This document shows positions 43,571 to 54,444 of a stretch of DNA of 64,000 bases, one piece after another. The notes beneath the pieces were generated by a model. The model made no database searches. It was not told where the DNA came from and saw nothing but the letters and a program-made list of their open reading frames with translations. The DNA is taken from the NCBI RefSeq assembly GCF_034044635.1, contig NZ_JAXCLX010000001.1, positions 1,116,001-1,180,000 of the forward strand, given 5' to 3'. Origin of the DNA: Dongia rigui. Lineage in GTDB: Bacteria > Pseudomonadota > Alphaproteobacteria > Dongiales > Dongiaceae. Each line of letters begins with the position of its first letter. Position 1 is the first letter of the stretch. The translations under genes were made by a program, and so were the position numbers.

Positions 43571-45355
43571 TCAGCCGCCCGACGGTACCGCGGCGTCGGG
43601 CTTTACCGCACCCAGCCCCGATTTCAGCTTCTCCTGGATGAGGCCGATCTGGTCCGCCTCCGGCTTGAAGGAGAGCGAGCGGTGCCATTGGAAGCGCGCC
43701 TCGTTCTTGCGCCCCACCCGCCAATAGGCATCGCCGAGGTGATCGTTGAGGACCGGATCGGTCGGCTGCAGTTCAACCGCGCGCTCGAGATAGGTAACCG
43801 CCTTTTCGAAATCGCCGAGTTGGAAATAGGCCCAGCCCAGACTGTCGACAATGAAGCCTTCCTCGGGCCGCTGCTCGACGGCGTTGTTGAGCATCTTCAG
43901 CGCCTCATCGAGGTTCTCGCGGCGCTCGACCCAGGTATAGGCTAGATAGTTGAGCACATAGGGCTGGTCAGGTGAGAGTTCCAGCGCCTTCTTGAAATCC
44001 GGCTCGGCCTTGTCCCATTCCTTGTTGCGCTCGTGGGCGACACCGCGCGAGTAGAACAGCGACCAATCGTCGGCCTTGGGTTCCTTGATCGTGCCGATGG
44101 CGATGTCATAAGCCTTCACCGCATCGGCAAAGCGTTTCTCGCGGCGATAAAGATCGCCGAGCTCGACCACCGCCTCGGTACGGCCGGGACGCGCCTTGAC
44201 CAAGCCTTCCAGCGTGGCGATGGCGCCATTGGTGTCTTCGAGCTTCTGCTGGCAATCGGCGACCGAAATCTCGGCCGACCAGCGGAAGATCGAGCTTTCC
44301 GGAATGGTGCGGTACATGTCGATCGCGTCGGGGCAGCGTTCGCGCTGCTGCATGATGTTGCCAAGCAGCATGCGCGCGATGTCGAGTTGAGGGTCAAGCT
44401 CAAGCGCCATGCGGGCAAAGACCTTGGCCTGGTCGCCGGCATTCTCGGATTGCAGGATGGAGCCGAGATCGAAGAAGGCCTCCGCCAGACCCTCGACGGG
44501 CTTCTGGATGATCGGCCCCTTCTCGACCGGTTGGCCAAGGCGGTCAGCCAGCGGATCGGCAATGGCCCCGGCAATCCCCGCATTGGCCGAGCGGAAAAGA
44601 TCGAGGAAGGCCGCAGCCGAACCCTTGTCGCCGGCGCGGCGCAGGAACTCGATATAGAGCTCGATGAAGCGCGCACTGGCGGCACCAGCATCGGCCGCCC
44701 CCTTCATGCGATCGAGCGCCTGTTGCGTGCGGCCGAGATGGTCTTCCATCAGCGCGGTGTGCTGCGTCACGACCGAGCCCAGGCCGTTGAATTCGGAGAG
44801 CGGCCCGAGCGCTGCCACGGCCGCATCCAGCTTGCCGGTCGCACCCAATTCAATCCAAGCGGCGATGAACGGCTTGGCGATGCGTCCCACACCGTCATCG
44901 GAAATGCTGTCGAGGGCGGTCTTGGCGCCCTTCCAATCGTCGGCCTTGGCGCGGTCGACCAGTTCGACATAGCCGATGAGTTGGGTCTTGGCGCCCTGTT
45001 GCTTGATCTCGGCCGCGAGCTTCGCCGCCTCGGCAAAGTTGCCGCTGCCGACAAGAGCCGAGAGGGTGCTGGTAGCGAGCATCTGATCGCCGGGGGCCGC
45101 CTCCCGCGCCAGCCCTAGGAGCTTGGCCGCCATGACGTCGTCGCCCTCGTTGAAAGCAAGGCGCCCGGCGAGCAAGGCGCCGGCAAGGGTCCATTGCGGT
45201 TCGGCTGTGCTGGTTGCCGTCGCGTTGCCAGTCGAGGAATCCGCCCGCGCGGTGCCGCTGCCGTCTTCCTTCCCGGCGCAGGCGATCATCGCCGGCAACA
45301 GGGCCAGGGCCAACACCGCCGGTCTGAGACGCGGCACCGAAAGACGGATTTTCAT
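43571..45355 (-). CDS. TPR-repeat lipoprotein
   Basis: A 594-residue secreted protein. The N-terminus is a lipoprotein signal (RPAVLALALLPAMIAC), so it should be lipidated at Cys26. Beyond a short polar linker it is a long alpha-solenoid of tetratricopeptide repeats, clearest at residues about 300-580 (TEAVVELGDLYRREKRFADA, EKAVTYLERAVELQPTDPVL). Such proteins scaffold envelope complexes; the partner here is unknown. It lies 24 bp upstream of ispE in the direction of transcription. A strong terminator at 45430-45462 separates it from etfQO. Confidence 0.85.
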   Translation of the reverse strand: MKIRLSVPRLRPAVLALALLPAMIACAGKEDGSGTARADSSTGNATATSTAEPQWTLAGALLAGRLAFNEGDDVMAAKLLGLAREAAPGDQMLATSTLSALVGSGNFAEAAKLAAEIKQQGAKTQLIGYVELVDRAKADDWKGAKTALDSISDDGVGRIAKPFIAAWIELGATGKLDAAVAALGPLSEFNGLGSVVTQHTALMEDHLGRTQQALDRMKGAADAGAASARFIELYIEFLRRAGDKGSAAAFLDLFRSANAGIAGAIADPLADRLGQPVEKGPIIQKPVEGLAEAFFDLGSILQSENAGDQAKVFARMALELDPQLDIARMLLGNIMQQRERCPDAIDMYRTIPESSIFRWSAEISVADCQQKLEDTNGAIATLEGLVKARPGRTEAVVELGDLYRREKRFADAVKAYDIAIGTIKEPKADDWSLFYSRGVAHERNKEWDKAEPDFKKALELSPDQPYVLNYLAYTWVERRENLDEALKMLNNAVEQRPEEGFIVDSLGWAYFQLGDFEKAVTYLERAVELQPTDPVLNDHLGDAYWRVGRKNEARFQWHRSLSFKPEADQIGLIQEKLKSGLGAVKPDAAVPSGG

Positions 45356-45429
45356 GGGCGGAAACAGCCTTCAACTGATGAATTGTCGAGTTCCAACAAC
45401 ACTCTTAGCAGGAAGTGCCCAAAGCAGAA

Positions 45430-45462
45430 AGGGGCCGCCATCACAATGCGATGGCGGCCCCT
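45430..45462 (-). terminator. Rho-independent terminator of etfQO
   Basis: AGGGGCCGCCATC (45430-45442) pairs perfectly with GATGGCGGCCCCT (45450-45462) over a 7-base loop. Read on the minus strand, a T-rich tail (TTTCTGCTTT) follows. It lies 26 bp after the etfQO stop. Confidence 0.82.
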
Positions 45463-45487
45463 ACGATATTGTTTTCCGGCAGTTGCC

Positions 45488-47140
45488 TTACATATTCGGG
45501 TAGTTGGGGCCGCCGCCGCCTTCCGGGGTGACCCAGTTGATGTTCTGGGTCGGGTCCTTGATGTCGCAGGTTTTGCAATGGACGCAGTTCTGCGCGTTGA
45601 TCTGGAGACGCGGGGACGAGCCATCTGCTTCGCGCACGATTTCATAGACGCCGGCCGGGCAATAACGCTGTTCCGGCGCATCGTAGAGCGGCAGGTTGAC
45701 CTCGATCGGAACCTTGGGGTCCTTCAGGGTCAGATGGCAGGGCTGGTCTTCCTCGTGATTGGTCGAGGAGAGGAAGACGGAAGAGAGGCGATCGAAGGAG
45801 ATCTTGTTATCCGGCTTGGGATAATTGATCGGTTTGAACGAATCCTTCTTCTTGGTCTTCGCATTGTCCGGCGTCTTGTTGTGAAGCGTCCAGGGCGCCT
45901 TGCCGCCGAAAAGCTTCTGGTCCATGCCGGCCATCAGCGTGCCGACGATGAGGCCCTTGTTCATCCACGGCTTGAAGTTCCTGGCCTTGTAGAGCTCGTC
46001 ATAGAGCCAGGAATTTTCGAAGGCCTCGGGATAGGCGGTGAGCTCATCATGCTGACGGTCGGCGGTGACGGCGGCAAAGGCCGCTTCGGCGCCGAGCATG
46101 CCGGTCTTGATTGCGGCATGGCTGCCCTTGATGCGCGGCACGTTCAAGAAACCGGCATTGTCGCCGATGAGGGCACCACCCGGGAAGGTGAGCTTCGGCA
46201 AAGCCTGCAGGCCGCCCGTGACGATGGCGCGGGCACCGTAAGCGACGCGGCGGCCGCCTTCGAGGAACTGTGCGATTTCCGGATGGTGCTTGTAACGCTG
46301 GAATTCCTCGAACGGATAGAGATAGGGGTTCTGGTAGCCAAGCCCGATGACGAAGCCGACCATCACCTGGTTGTTGTCGCCGTGATAGAGGAACGACCCG
46401 CCATAGGTGCTGGTATCGACCGGCCAGCCGGCGGTGTGCATGGCAAGGCCCGGCTTGTGCTTGGCCGGGTCGATGTCCCAAAGCTCCTTGATGCCGATCG
46501 AATAGCTCTGCGCGTCGCGGCCTTCATCGAGGTTGAAGTGCTTGATGAGGCGCTTGCCGAGCGAGCCGCGGCAGCCTTCGGCGAACAGGGTGTATTTCCC
46601 CATGAGGGCCATGCCGGGCTGGAAGTCGGCCTTCTCGCTGCCATCCTTGGCGCGGCCCATATCACCGGTGACGATGCCGAGCACCTTTTTCTTGTCGTCG
46701 TCGAAGACGAGGTCGGCAGCGGCGAAGCCTGGGAATATCTCGACGCCGAGGCCTTCGGCCTGTGTCGCCAGCCAGCGACAGACATTGCCGAGGCTGATGA
46801 TGTAGTTGCCTTCGTTATGGAGGCTCTCCGGCAGCAGGGCATTGGGCAACTGGAACGAATTGGTGTCGTTGGTGAGGAAGAGAAAGCGGTCCTCGGTCAC
46901 CGGGCAGGTGAGCGGTGCGCCCTGTTCCTTCCAATCCGGAATGAGTTCGGTGAGGGCCTTCGGGTCCATGATGGCGCCCGAAAGAATATGGGCGCCCACT
47001 TCCGAGCCCTTTTCCAGGACGACGACCGAGACATCCTTGCCGGTTTCGGCGGCAAGCTGCTTGATGCGGATGGCGGCGCTCAAGCCAGCGGGGCCGCCGC
47101 CGACGATCACCACATCATATTCCATTACTTCCCGGTCCAT
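45488..47140 (-). CDS. etfD: Electron transfer flavoprotein-ubiquinone oxidoreductase
   Basis: A 550-residue inner-membrane-associated enzyme that takes electrons from ETF and passes them to ubiquinone. The FAD motif is YDVVIVGGGPAGLSAAIRIK; the C-terminal 4Fe-4S cluster domain has YCPAGVYEIV and INAQNCVHCKTCDIKDPTQN with the four Cys. A ubiquinone-binding hydrophobic segment lies in the central part. Length agrees with the family (about 550). The start is the ATG at 47140 after GGAGGGG; the frame runs 13 codons further. No etfAB genes are in the window. A terminator follows the stop. Electrons come from acyl-CoA, sarcosine and dimethylglycine dehydrogenases. Confidence 0.95.
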   Translation of the reverse strand: MDREVMEYDVVIVGGGPAGLSAAIRIKQLAAETGKDVSVVVLEKGSEVGAHILSGAIMDPKALTELIPDWKEQGAPLTCPVTEDRFLFLTNDTNSFQLPNALLPESLHNEGNYIISLGNVCRWLATQAEGLGVEIFPGFAAADLVFDDDKKKVLGIVTGDMGRAKDGSEKADFQPGMALMGKYTLFAEGCRGSLGKRLIKHFNLDEGRDAQSYSIGIKELWDIDPAKHKPGLAMHTAGWPVDTSTYGGSFLYHGDNNQVMVGFVIGLGYQNPYLYPFEEFQRYKHHPEIAQFLEGGRRVAYGARAIVTGGLQALPKLTFPGGALIGDNAGFLNVPRIKGSHAAIKTGMLGAEAAFAAVTADRQHDELTAYPEAFENSWLYDELYKARNFKPWMNKGLIVGTLMAGMDQKLFGGKAPWTLHNKTPDNAKTKKKDSFKPINYPKPDNKISFDRLSSVFLSSTNHEEDQPCHLTLKDPKVPIEVNLPLYDAPEQRYCPAGVYEIVREADGSSPRLQINAQNCVHCKTCDIKDPTQNINWVTPEGGGGPNYPNM

Positions 47141-47317
47141 GGGCCCCTCCCCTCCTTTACGCGGCATGCCGGGCGCCAAGTCATCAGGCCCAGGCGGCGT
47201 GGTTGCTTACAACGGCCGGTGCCCCACGCGCAACCGGCCGCCATGTATATATAGTGTGGTCAGTTCGGCCGGCGTGCCAACTGGACCGGCACCGCCGCGC
47301 GATGCTAGCCTTGGGGC

Positions 47318-48202
47318 ATGACTCTATCCGGCCCAGTTTCCGACATTTCCGCGTCCATTTCCGACGCCAATGCCGCCCTGGCATTGCTCCGCTTCAACCT
47401 GGATGCCGGCGCCGATGCCGCCATCGAGGAAGCGCCGATCAGCCGCTTCGGTCTGGCCGGCGTTCGGCTGGAGACGGCGGCGCCCAAGGCATCGGCACCT
47501 ATGCGGGCGACAGATCCAGCCCCGGCCAACGTCACGGCGCCACGCGCGCCGGCCGTGCCGACGGCCGCCATCCTGGGCGCCAATGACCGGGCACTGGCGG
47601 AATCGGCGCGGGCCGCGGCAGCATCGGCCGGATCGCTGGACGAACTCAGAGAGATCCTGCAGCGCTTCGAGGGCATCGAAAGCCTGCGCGGGCGCGCCAC
47701 CAACATGGTCTTTGCCGATGGCAATCCGGAATCCCGGGTGATGCTGGTGGGCGAGGCGCCGGGGGCGGATGAAGATCGCCTGGGCAAGCCCTTCGTCGGG
47801 GTTTCCGGCCAACTTCTCGATCGCATGTTGGGCTCGATCGGCCTCGACCGGACCAGTTTCTACATCACCAACATCTGCTTCTGGCGCCCGCCCGGAAACC
47901 GGAAACCCACCGAGGCCGAATTGGTGGCGCAGGCGCCCTTCGTGCAGCGCCATATCGAGTTGGTGAAACCCCGGGTGCTGGTCCTGGTCGGCGCCTCGTC
48001 GGCGCATGCCCTTCTTGGCACGAATGACGGCATCACGCGGCTACGGGGGCGCTGGTTCGACTATAAATCGGCGGGCCTCGCCAACGCGGTTCCGGCCCTG
48101 CCGATCTTCCATCCCGCCTTCCTGCTGCGCCAGCCGGCGCAGAAGCGGGAGACCTGGGCGGACCTCCTCAAACTGAAAAGCCGGCTCGCCGAACTTGGTT
48201 AA
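47318..48202 (+). CDS. Uracil-DNA glycosylase, family 4-like, without cluster cysteines
   Basis: A 294-residue DNA repair enzyme. The first ~100 residues are an Ala/Pro-rich, low-complexity extension; the glycosylase domain begins near residue 110. The core motifs are [21 protein letters not shown] (uracil site, GEAPG), [19 protein letters not shown] and, near the C-terminus, [10 protein letters not shown] with the HPS/A-type motif. Family 4 enzymes hold a 4Fe-4S cluster by four Cys; here all four places are changed and the protein has one Cys only. It should remove uracil from DNA. ATG at 47318. Confidence 0.85.
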   Translation: MTLSGPVSDISASISDANAALALLRFNLDAGADAAIEEAPISRFGLAGVRLETAAPKASAPMRATDPAPANVTAPRAPAVPTAAILGANDRALAESARAAAASAGSLDELREILQRFEGIESLRGRATNMVFADGNPESRVMLVGEAPGADEDRLGKPFVGVSGQLLDRMLGSIGLDRTSFYITNICFWRPPGNRKPTEAELVAQAPFVQRHIELVKPRVLVLVGASSAHALLGTNDGITRLRGRWFDYKSAGLANAVPALPIFHPAFLLRQPAQKRETWADLLKLKSRLAELG

Positions 48203-48503
48203 CGGGACCGGCGAAACGCCGGGAGTCGGACATATCGCGCCCGTTAATCATTGCGGCGCTTTTGTGATAAAGCCGCGACCCTTTGCCAGGTCACGTAAAA
48301 TTTTACCGATCAAATCAATATATAGTGGTTAACATTGCCTGCGACACCATATCTGTAGATCTACACAGGCGTTTTTTCTGGACGGGGCTGGCTCGAATCG
48401 GTAACGCTGGGAACCAGAAGAAACCACAAGTCGTTAATTCCGCATTCGCAGGCAGGTCCAACGGGGGACCTCGAAGGCGGCTCGCTCTGAGGGGGGCGAA
48501 AGA
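48203..48503. other. Intergenic promoter stretch before the transglycosylase gene
   Basis: This gap has an AT-rich part (about 48295-48340) and a GGGGGG stretch before the TTG start, but no open frame with coding character. It probably contains the promoter for the transglycosylase-moaB unit. No terminator, repeat or RNA gene was recognised. Confidence 0.4.
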
Positions 48504-50075
48504 TTGCAGATTAAGAATTCACAACACGGCTGGCGCCGGGTTTTGGCGTCGACCGCGGCGGTGGTGTTGCTGTCCCCGGTATTGGTGCTGGGTGCCACAC
48601 TGGCCAAGGCCGATGACGATCTCTCCGGTGCCACGCTGGGCAAGGTCGGCAGCACGACAGCATCGCTGCAGACGGGTCCGGACGTGTTTGGCGCGTCGCT
48701 GCCGCAGCCCCTTGATGCCGTTAACGCCGACCGCTATCGCCAGATTTTCCGCCTGCAGGCCGCGGGCGACTTTACCAATTCGGATCGCCTCATCAGCGAC
48801 CTCACCGATCCCGTCCTGCTGGGTCATGTGCTGGCCGATCGCTATCTGGCGCCGGGCTATAAGAGCAAGCCCAAGGAACTCACCGACTGGCTGAAATCCT
48901 ATTCGGCACTGCCGGAGGCCGAGGCGATCTATACCCTCGCCGCCAAGAAGGGCGCCAAGAAGGCAGCCCTCACCAAACCGAAATTCGACATCACCCGTGT
49001 GGGCTCGCCGGACGAGAATTCGAACGACAACGATCCCAATTGGCATGCCGGCCTCAATGCCTGGCGCGCCAAGAATTACGACGAGGCCGCCGCGCAATTC
49101 GAGAAAGCCGCTGTCCGTACCGCGTCTTCGGGCTGGGACCGCTCGGCTGCCGCTTATTGGGCGAGCCGTGCGCATGTGCGGGCGAAGCATCCCGAGAAGG
49201 TCAGCCATTGGCTGAAGCTGGCTTCGGAATTTCCGTACACCTTCTATGGCCAGTTGGCGACCCGGGCGCTGGGTCTGGAACCGCAATTCGATTGGCGCGT
49301 GCCCACCCTGACCGGCAGCCATGGCGCACAGCTGATGACATCGCGCATCGGCAAGCGGGCGCTGGCCCTGCTTCAGGTCGGCGAGGTGGATCTGGCCGAG
49401 AAAGAACTGCTGATCCTGCAGAACGACGCCGGCGCGCAGGTGAGCGACGCGCTAGTTGCCATCAGCCAGGCTTACCGTCTGCCGTCGCTGGCCCTAAAGA
49501 TCGGCGCCTGGCGCACCCTTAAGGGTGGCACCCGCATGGACGCGGCCCTCTATCCGCTGCCCTCATGGAAGCCGACCAATGGTTTCACCGTCGACCAGGC
49601 CCTGCTGTTCTCGGTGATGCGCCAGGAATCGGGTTTCAACCCCAGCGCCGTTTCCGGCGCGGGTGCGGTTGGCCTCATGCAGTTGATGCCGGGCACGGCG
49701 GCGGCCATCGGCGCGCCGGATGGCGCGCGCCTGAAGGATCCGCTGACGTCGCTCGCCTATGGCCAGAAGTACATCCAGCGCCTGCTCGAAGATTCCGCCG
49801 TGAAGGGTGACCTCTTCATGATGGCCGCGGCCTATAACGCCGGCCCAGGCAATCTCGCCAAGTGGAAGAAGAGTATCCGTGGCTCGGAAGATCCGCTGCT
49901 CTTCATCGAGAGCATGCCCTCGCGCGAGACGCGCAACTTCGTCGAGCGTGTGATGGCCGGCTATTGGGTCTATCAAGCCCGCCTCGGCCAGCCGGCGCGC
50001 TCGCTTGAAGCCGTCGCCAATGGTGCCTGGCCGAGCTATCAGCGCAGCGACAACGTCTCGGCTGCTTCCAACTAA
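48504..50075 (+). CDS. Soluble lytic murein transglycosylase (SLT family)
   Basis: A 523-residue periplasmic enzyme that cuts the glycan strands of peptidoglycan, leaving 1,6-anhydro ends. The signal peptide is VLASTAAVVLLSPVLVLG..AKA. The middle part is an alpha-helical superhelix (about residues 80-350). The C-terminal SLT domain has the catalytic Glu in LFSVMRQESGFNPSAVSGAG, then AVGLMQLMPGTAAAIG and AAAYNAGPGNLAKWK. The likely start is a TTG at 48504 after GGGGGG; no in-frame ATG precedes the signal peptide. It is followed after 6 bp by moaB. Confidence 0.92.
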   Translation: MQIKNSQHGWRRVLASTAAVVLLSPVLVLGATLAKADDDLSGATLGKVGSTTASLQTGPDVFGASLPQPLDAVNADRYRQIFRLQAAGDFTNSDRLISDLTDPVLLGHVLADRYLAPGYKSKPKELTDWLKSYSALPEAEAIYTLAAKKGAKKAALTKPKFDITRVGSPDENSNDNDPNWHAGLNAWRAKNYDEAAAQFEKAAVRTASSGWDRSAAAYWASRAHVRAKHPEKVSHWLKLASEFPYTFYGQLATRALGLEPQFDWRVPTLTGSHGAQLMTSRIGKRALALLQVGEVDLAEKELLILQNDAGAQVSDALVAISQAYRLPSLALKIGAWRTLKGGTRMDAALYPLPSWKPTNGFTVDQALLFSVMRQESGFNPSAVSGAGAVGLMQLMPGTAAAIGAPDGARLKDPLTSLAYGQKYIQRLLEDSAVKGDLFMMAAAYNAGPGNLAKWKKSIRGSEDPLLFIESMPSRETRNFVERVMAGYWVYQARLGQPARSLEAVANGAWPSYQRSDNVSAASN

Positions 50076-50081
50076 TCTCCG

Positions 50082-50618
50082 ATGTCGCGGATCGACGACA
50101 CGCGTCCGTTCCTGCCCGTCGGCATCGCGGTGCTGACCGTCTCCGACACACGCACGGCTTCCGACGACAAATCCGGCAACACGCTGGTGGAACTGCTGAC
50201 CCGCGACGGGCACAAGCTCGCCGCCCGCAACATCGTCAAGGATGATGTCGGCGCCATCATCGCGCAGCTGAAGGCGTGGATCGATCATCCGGAAGTCGAT
50301 GTCGTGATCTCGACTGGTGGCACCGGTGTCACCGGCCGCGACGTCACCCCGGAAGCCTTCGAGAGCATCTTTGAAAAGAAGATCGACGGCTTTGGTGAAT
50401 TGTTCCGCTGGATCTCGTATCAGAAGATCAAGACCTCGACGATCCAATCCCGGGCCGTGGGCGGGGTTGCCGGCGGCACCTATCTCTTCGCCCTCCCCGG
50501 CTCGCCCAGCGCTTGCCGCGATGGCTGGGAGGAGATCCTGAAATGGCAGCTCGATTACCGGCACTTGCCGTGCAATCTGGTCGAGCTGATGCCGCGCCTG
50601 CTCGAACATCTTAAATAG
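50082..50618 (+). CDS. moaB: Molybdenum cofactor biosynthesis protein MoaB
   Basis: A 178-residue cytosolic protein of the MogA/MoaB fold. It has VLTVSDTRTASDDKSGNTL, the central ISTGGTGVTGRDVTPEA (GGTG, the molybdopterin-binding loop) and PGSPSACRDGWEEILK. These proteins adenylylate molybdopterin before Mo insertion. It sits 6 bp after the transglycosylase gene and just before the radical SAM gene. No other moa or moe genes are in the window. Confidence 0.92.
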   Translation: MSRIDDTRPFLPVGIAVLTVSDTRTASDDKSGNTLVELLTRDGHKLAARNIVKDDVGAIIAQLKAWIDHPEVDVVISTGGTGVTGRDVTPEAFESIFEKKIDGFGELFRWISYQKIKTSTIQSRAVGGVAGGTYLFALPGSPSACRDGWEEILKWQLDYRHLPCNLVELMPRLLEHLK

Positions 50619-50662
50619 AGTTCGTTCTTGAAATGTTCTATTCGCCATGGCAGGATTTTGCC

Positions 50663-51898
50663 ATGCGCTACGAACGTGATCCCGTCGACCCATTCGCCGA
50701 TTCCCCCCGGCCCAACCTCGCCCGCAAGGGCCGCGGCGCCGCCAGCAACCGCGCCGGCCGTTTCGAGCCCGGCGAGCGCCCGCTGGAGGAGGATGGCTGG
50801 GATGAGACCCGCAGTGGCAGCGAGGGCGAGAGCTTCACCGGCCTGACCTTTAAGGGCGTGGCCCTCAATCTTTCACCTAAACCGATGCCGACAGGCGGCG
50901 ACGAGGACGAATTGCCGCCGCTGAAGACGCAGGTGGCACTCGACACCGCGCGCTCGATCATCGCCCGCAACAATTCGCCCGACATCCCGTTCGATCAATC
51001 GATCAATCCCTATCGTGGCTGCGAGCATGGCTGCATCTATTGCTATGCGCGCCCGACCCACGCTTATCTCGGCCATTCGCCGGGGCTCGATTTCGAGACC
51101 AGGCTCTATATGAAGGCCGATGCCGCAAAGCTCCTGGAGAAGGAGTTGCGCAAGCCCGGCTACAAGCCCAGCGTCATTGCGCTCGGCGCCAATACCGATT
51201 GCTACCAGCCGATCGAGAAGCGCTATGGCATCACGCGCGAAGTGCTGCATGTGCTGTCGGCCTATAATCACCCGGTCGGCATAACGACGAAGTCGGCGAA
51301 TGTCTGCCGCGACATCGACATCCTCGCGCCCATGGCGGCGAAGAATCTCGCCAAGGTCTATATCTCGGTGACGACGCTCGACCGCGATCTTGCCCGCGTC
51401 ATGGAGCCGCGCGCCTCGACGCCCACCAAGCGGCTTGAGGCGATCAAGCGGTTGAGCGAGGCCGGCATTCCCGTGGGCGTCTCGGTAGCACCGATCATTC
51501 CGGGCCTCACCGATCACGAGATCGAGGCCATCATTGAGGCGGCGGCCGGAATGGGCGCCAGCAGCGTCAACTGGACGCTGCTGCGCCTGCCGCTGGAGAT
51601 CAAGGATCTGTTCCGCGAATGGCTCGAAGAGCATCATCCGTTGAAAGCCAAACGCGTGCTGGACCTGATGCGCGAATGCCGCGACGGCGCCCTCTATCAG
51701 GCCGAATTCGGCCAGCGCATGAAGGGCAGCGGCCCCTACGCCACGCTCATCCGCCAGCGTGTGCTGGCGATGGCCAAGAAGCTCGGCCTCAACAACTATC
51801 GCTGGGATGTAGACGGCACCCAGTTCAAGGCACCCGCCGGGCGCATGACGGGACCGGAGGCGGAAGGCGAAAAGGCGCAGTTGAGTTTGTTTGGGTGA
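50663..51898 (+). CDS. PA0069-family radical SAM protein
   Basis: A 411-residue radical SAM protein. The 4Fe-4S motif is CEHGCIYCYARPTHAYLG (C-x3-C-x2-C), and the region starts after FDQSINPYRG. The N-terminal part, LARKGRGAASNRAGRFEPGE, marks the PA0069 subfamily, related to spore photoproduct lyase-like proteins. The start is the ATG at 50663 (AGGA upstream), in preference to an ATG at 50633. The reaction is unknown. It follows moaB with about 45 bp, and a CCCTC-type repeat lies after the stop. Confidence 0.88.
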   Translation: MRYERDPVDPFADSPRPNLARKGRGAASNRAGRFEPGERPLEEDGWDETRSGSEGESFTGLTFKGVALNLSPKPMPTGGDEDELPPLKTQVALDTARSIIARNNSPDIPFDQSINPYRGCEHGCIYCYARPTHAYLGHSPGLDFETRLYMKADAAKLLEKELRKPGYKPSVIALGANTDCYQPIEKRYGITREVLHVLSAYNHPVGITTKSANVCRDIDILAPMAAKNLAKVYISVTTLDRDLARVMEPRASTPTKRLEAIKRLSEAGIPVGVSVAPIIPGLTDHEIEAIIEAAAGMGASSVNWTLLRLPLEIKDLFREWLEEHHPLKAKRVLDLMRECRDGALYQAEFGQRMKGSGPYATLIRQRVLAMAKKLGLNNYRWDVDGTQFKAPAGRMTGPEAEGEKAQLSLFG

Positions 51899-51912
51899 GA
51901 GCCGCTTGAGGC

Positions 51913-52036
51913 GCCCCCTCTCCCTAACCCTCCCCCACGTTGGGGGGAGGGGATTTCAGCCAGCCTGTCACCGCCGCCTCAGCGAGCTCGGTGAGCTCCC
52001 TCCCCCCAGCGTGGGGGAGGGTCGGGGAGAGGGGGT
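51913..52036. repeat. CCCTC-type repeat, long copy
   Basis: GCGCCCCCTCTCCCTAACCC at the left end and GGGTCGGGGAGAGGGGGTG at the right end pair. Inner hairpins (CTCCCCCACGTTGGGGGGAG, CCCCCCAGCGTGGGGGAG) and the arms TCAGCGAGCTCGGTGAG lie within. Confidence 0.75.
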
Positions 52037-52150
52037 GTTGCCCTCACCAAACTTTCTTTGGTTAACGCCAAAAGACGCGCACAACACCTGGAACATGGCC
52101 GACGACTGCCTGTTATGACCGGCAGCATCCATCACGCATGAGGTCTGTCC

Positions 52151-52483
52151 ATGACCACGATCAGGACCATTGTCATTTCCATTGCGGTCCTTTCCGCGAT
52201 GGGCATCGGGGGGGCGCTGGCACCGGCGATGGCCGACAATGCTACTGCGACGCAGCCCGCCGATCTTGGCACCCAAAGCGGTAACAACTGCACGAATGGT
52301 GAGCAGATCGACGGCTCGACCGCCGAGCAGGCGATCGCCAAGTTCAAGGCCGCGGGCTATAGCGACGTGCAGATCCTGGAAAAGGGCTGCGACAATTTCT
52401 GGCATGCGACCGGGACCAAAGGCGGGCAGAGCGGCAATATCGTGCTCTCCCCCACCGGCGAGGTGATGCCGGAAGGCAACTGA
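52151..52483 (+). CDS. Small secreted PepSY-like protein
   Basis: A 110-residue secreted protein. The N-terminal signal peptide (RTIVISIAVLSAMGIGGALA..AMA) is followed by a mature domain with the helix-strand pattern of PepSY-like modules: TAEQAIAKFKAAGYSDVQIL then EKGCDNFWHATGTKGGQSGN, ending VLSPTGEVMPEGN. Two Cys (one before the helix, one in the strand) could form a disulfide. PepSY domains often inhibit or regulate proteases, but this single-domain protein has no known partner. Start ATG at 52151 with GAGG upstream. It stands alone between two repeats. Confidence 0.68.
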   Translation: MTTIRTIVISIAVLSAMGIGGALAPAMADNATATQPADLGTQSGNNCTNGEQIDGSTAEQAIAKFKAAGYSDVQILEKGCDNFWHATGTKGGQSGNIVLSPTGEVMPEGN

Positions 52484-52506
52484 CCCTTCATTGCGCCGAG
52501 GTTACC

Positions 52507-52569
52507 CCCACCTCACCCTCTCCTGCTCACGGGAGGCGAATGCTGACGTCGTCGACGGGGGAGAGGGTT
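52507..52569. repeat. CCCTC-type repeat, degenerate
   Basis: CCCACCTCACCCTCTCCTGC at the left and GACGGGGGAGAGGG at the right are the ends of the second repeat family; the middle (GCTGACGTCGTCGAC) has changed. Confidence 0.5.
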
Positions 52570-52636
52570 TTCTTTTGAGCTGCCGGGGTGGTGGAGGCAC
52601 AATGCGCTGTCTTCGAACAGTGCGTTGTGAGTCGCC

Positions 52637-53258
52637 ATGCCCAATTGGGCCTTTGAAATCGCCGCCGGCATGGACGCCGGCACGCTCGTCTGCGGGGTGG
52701 ACGAGGTGGGGCGCGGGCCGCTGGCCGGGCCGGTGATGGCCTGTGCCGTGATCCTCGATCCCGCCCGCGTGCCGAGGGCACTGCAAAGGCGCCTCGATGA
52801 TTCCAAAAAGTTGTCGGCGGCGTTGCGCGACGAGTTCGCTGCCGCCTTGCGCGAGATCGCGGTCTTTTGCATCGCCGAGGCGAGTGTCGAGGAGATCGAC
52901 GCGATCAATATTCTGCAAGCAACGCACCTCGCCATGCGGCGCGCGGTGGAGGGCTTGGCGCAAAAACCGACCCATGCCCTCATCGACGGCAACCGGGCAC
53001 CGCAACTCACCTGCCCCACCACCTGCATCGTCGAGGGTGATGCCAAATCCCTCTCCATCGCCGCCGCCTCGATTCTCGCGAAGGTGGAGCGGGACAAGAT
53101 CATGAGTGAGCTCAGCCGCAGCCATACCGTATATGGGTGGGAGCGTAATGCGGGGTATGGAACGGCCGAGCACCTGAGTGCCATCCGCGCCCATGGGATC
53201 ACCCCACATCACCGTAGGTCTTTTAGACCGATCTCTGAGAACATTCAGATAACCTGCT

Positions 53259-53260
<2 letters not shown>
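52637..53260 (+). CDS. rnhB: Ribonuclease HII
   Basis: A 207-residue nuclease that cuts the RNA strand of RNA-DNA hybrids and single ribonucleotides in DNA. The active-site motif CGVDEVGRGPLAGPVMACAV carries the first Asp-Glu pair; further acidic residues are in THALIDGNRAP and in KSLSIAAASILAKVERDKIM. Length is usual. The start is the ATG at 52637. It lies directly upstream of ccrM on the same strand, an order often seen in Alphaproteobacteria; a GANTC-rich leader lies in the gap. Confidence 0.93.
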
Positions 53261-54417
<1,157 letters not shown>

Positions 54418-54444
54418 CGCCGCCGACGTCACAGAATAATCTCG

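Noticed and set aside
45194-47254. A 686-codon plus-strand frame opposite etfQO
   Set aside because: It is antisense to a clear etfQO gene and runs through a strong terminator hairpin.
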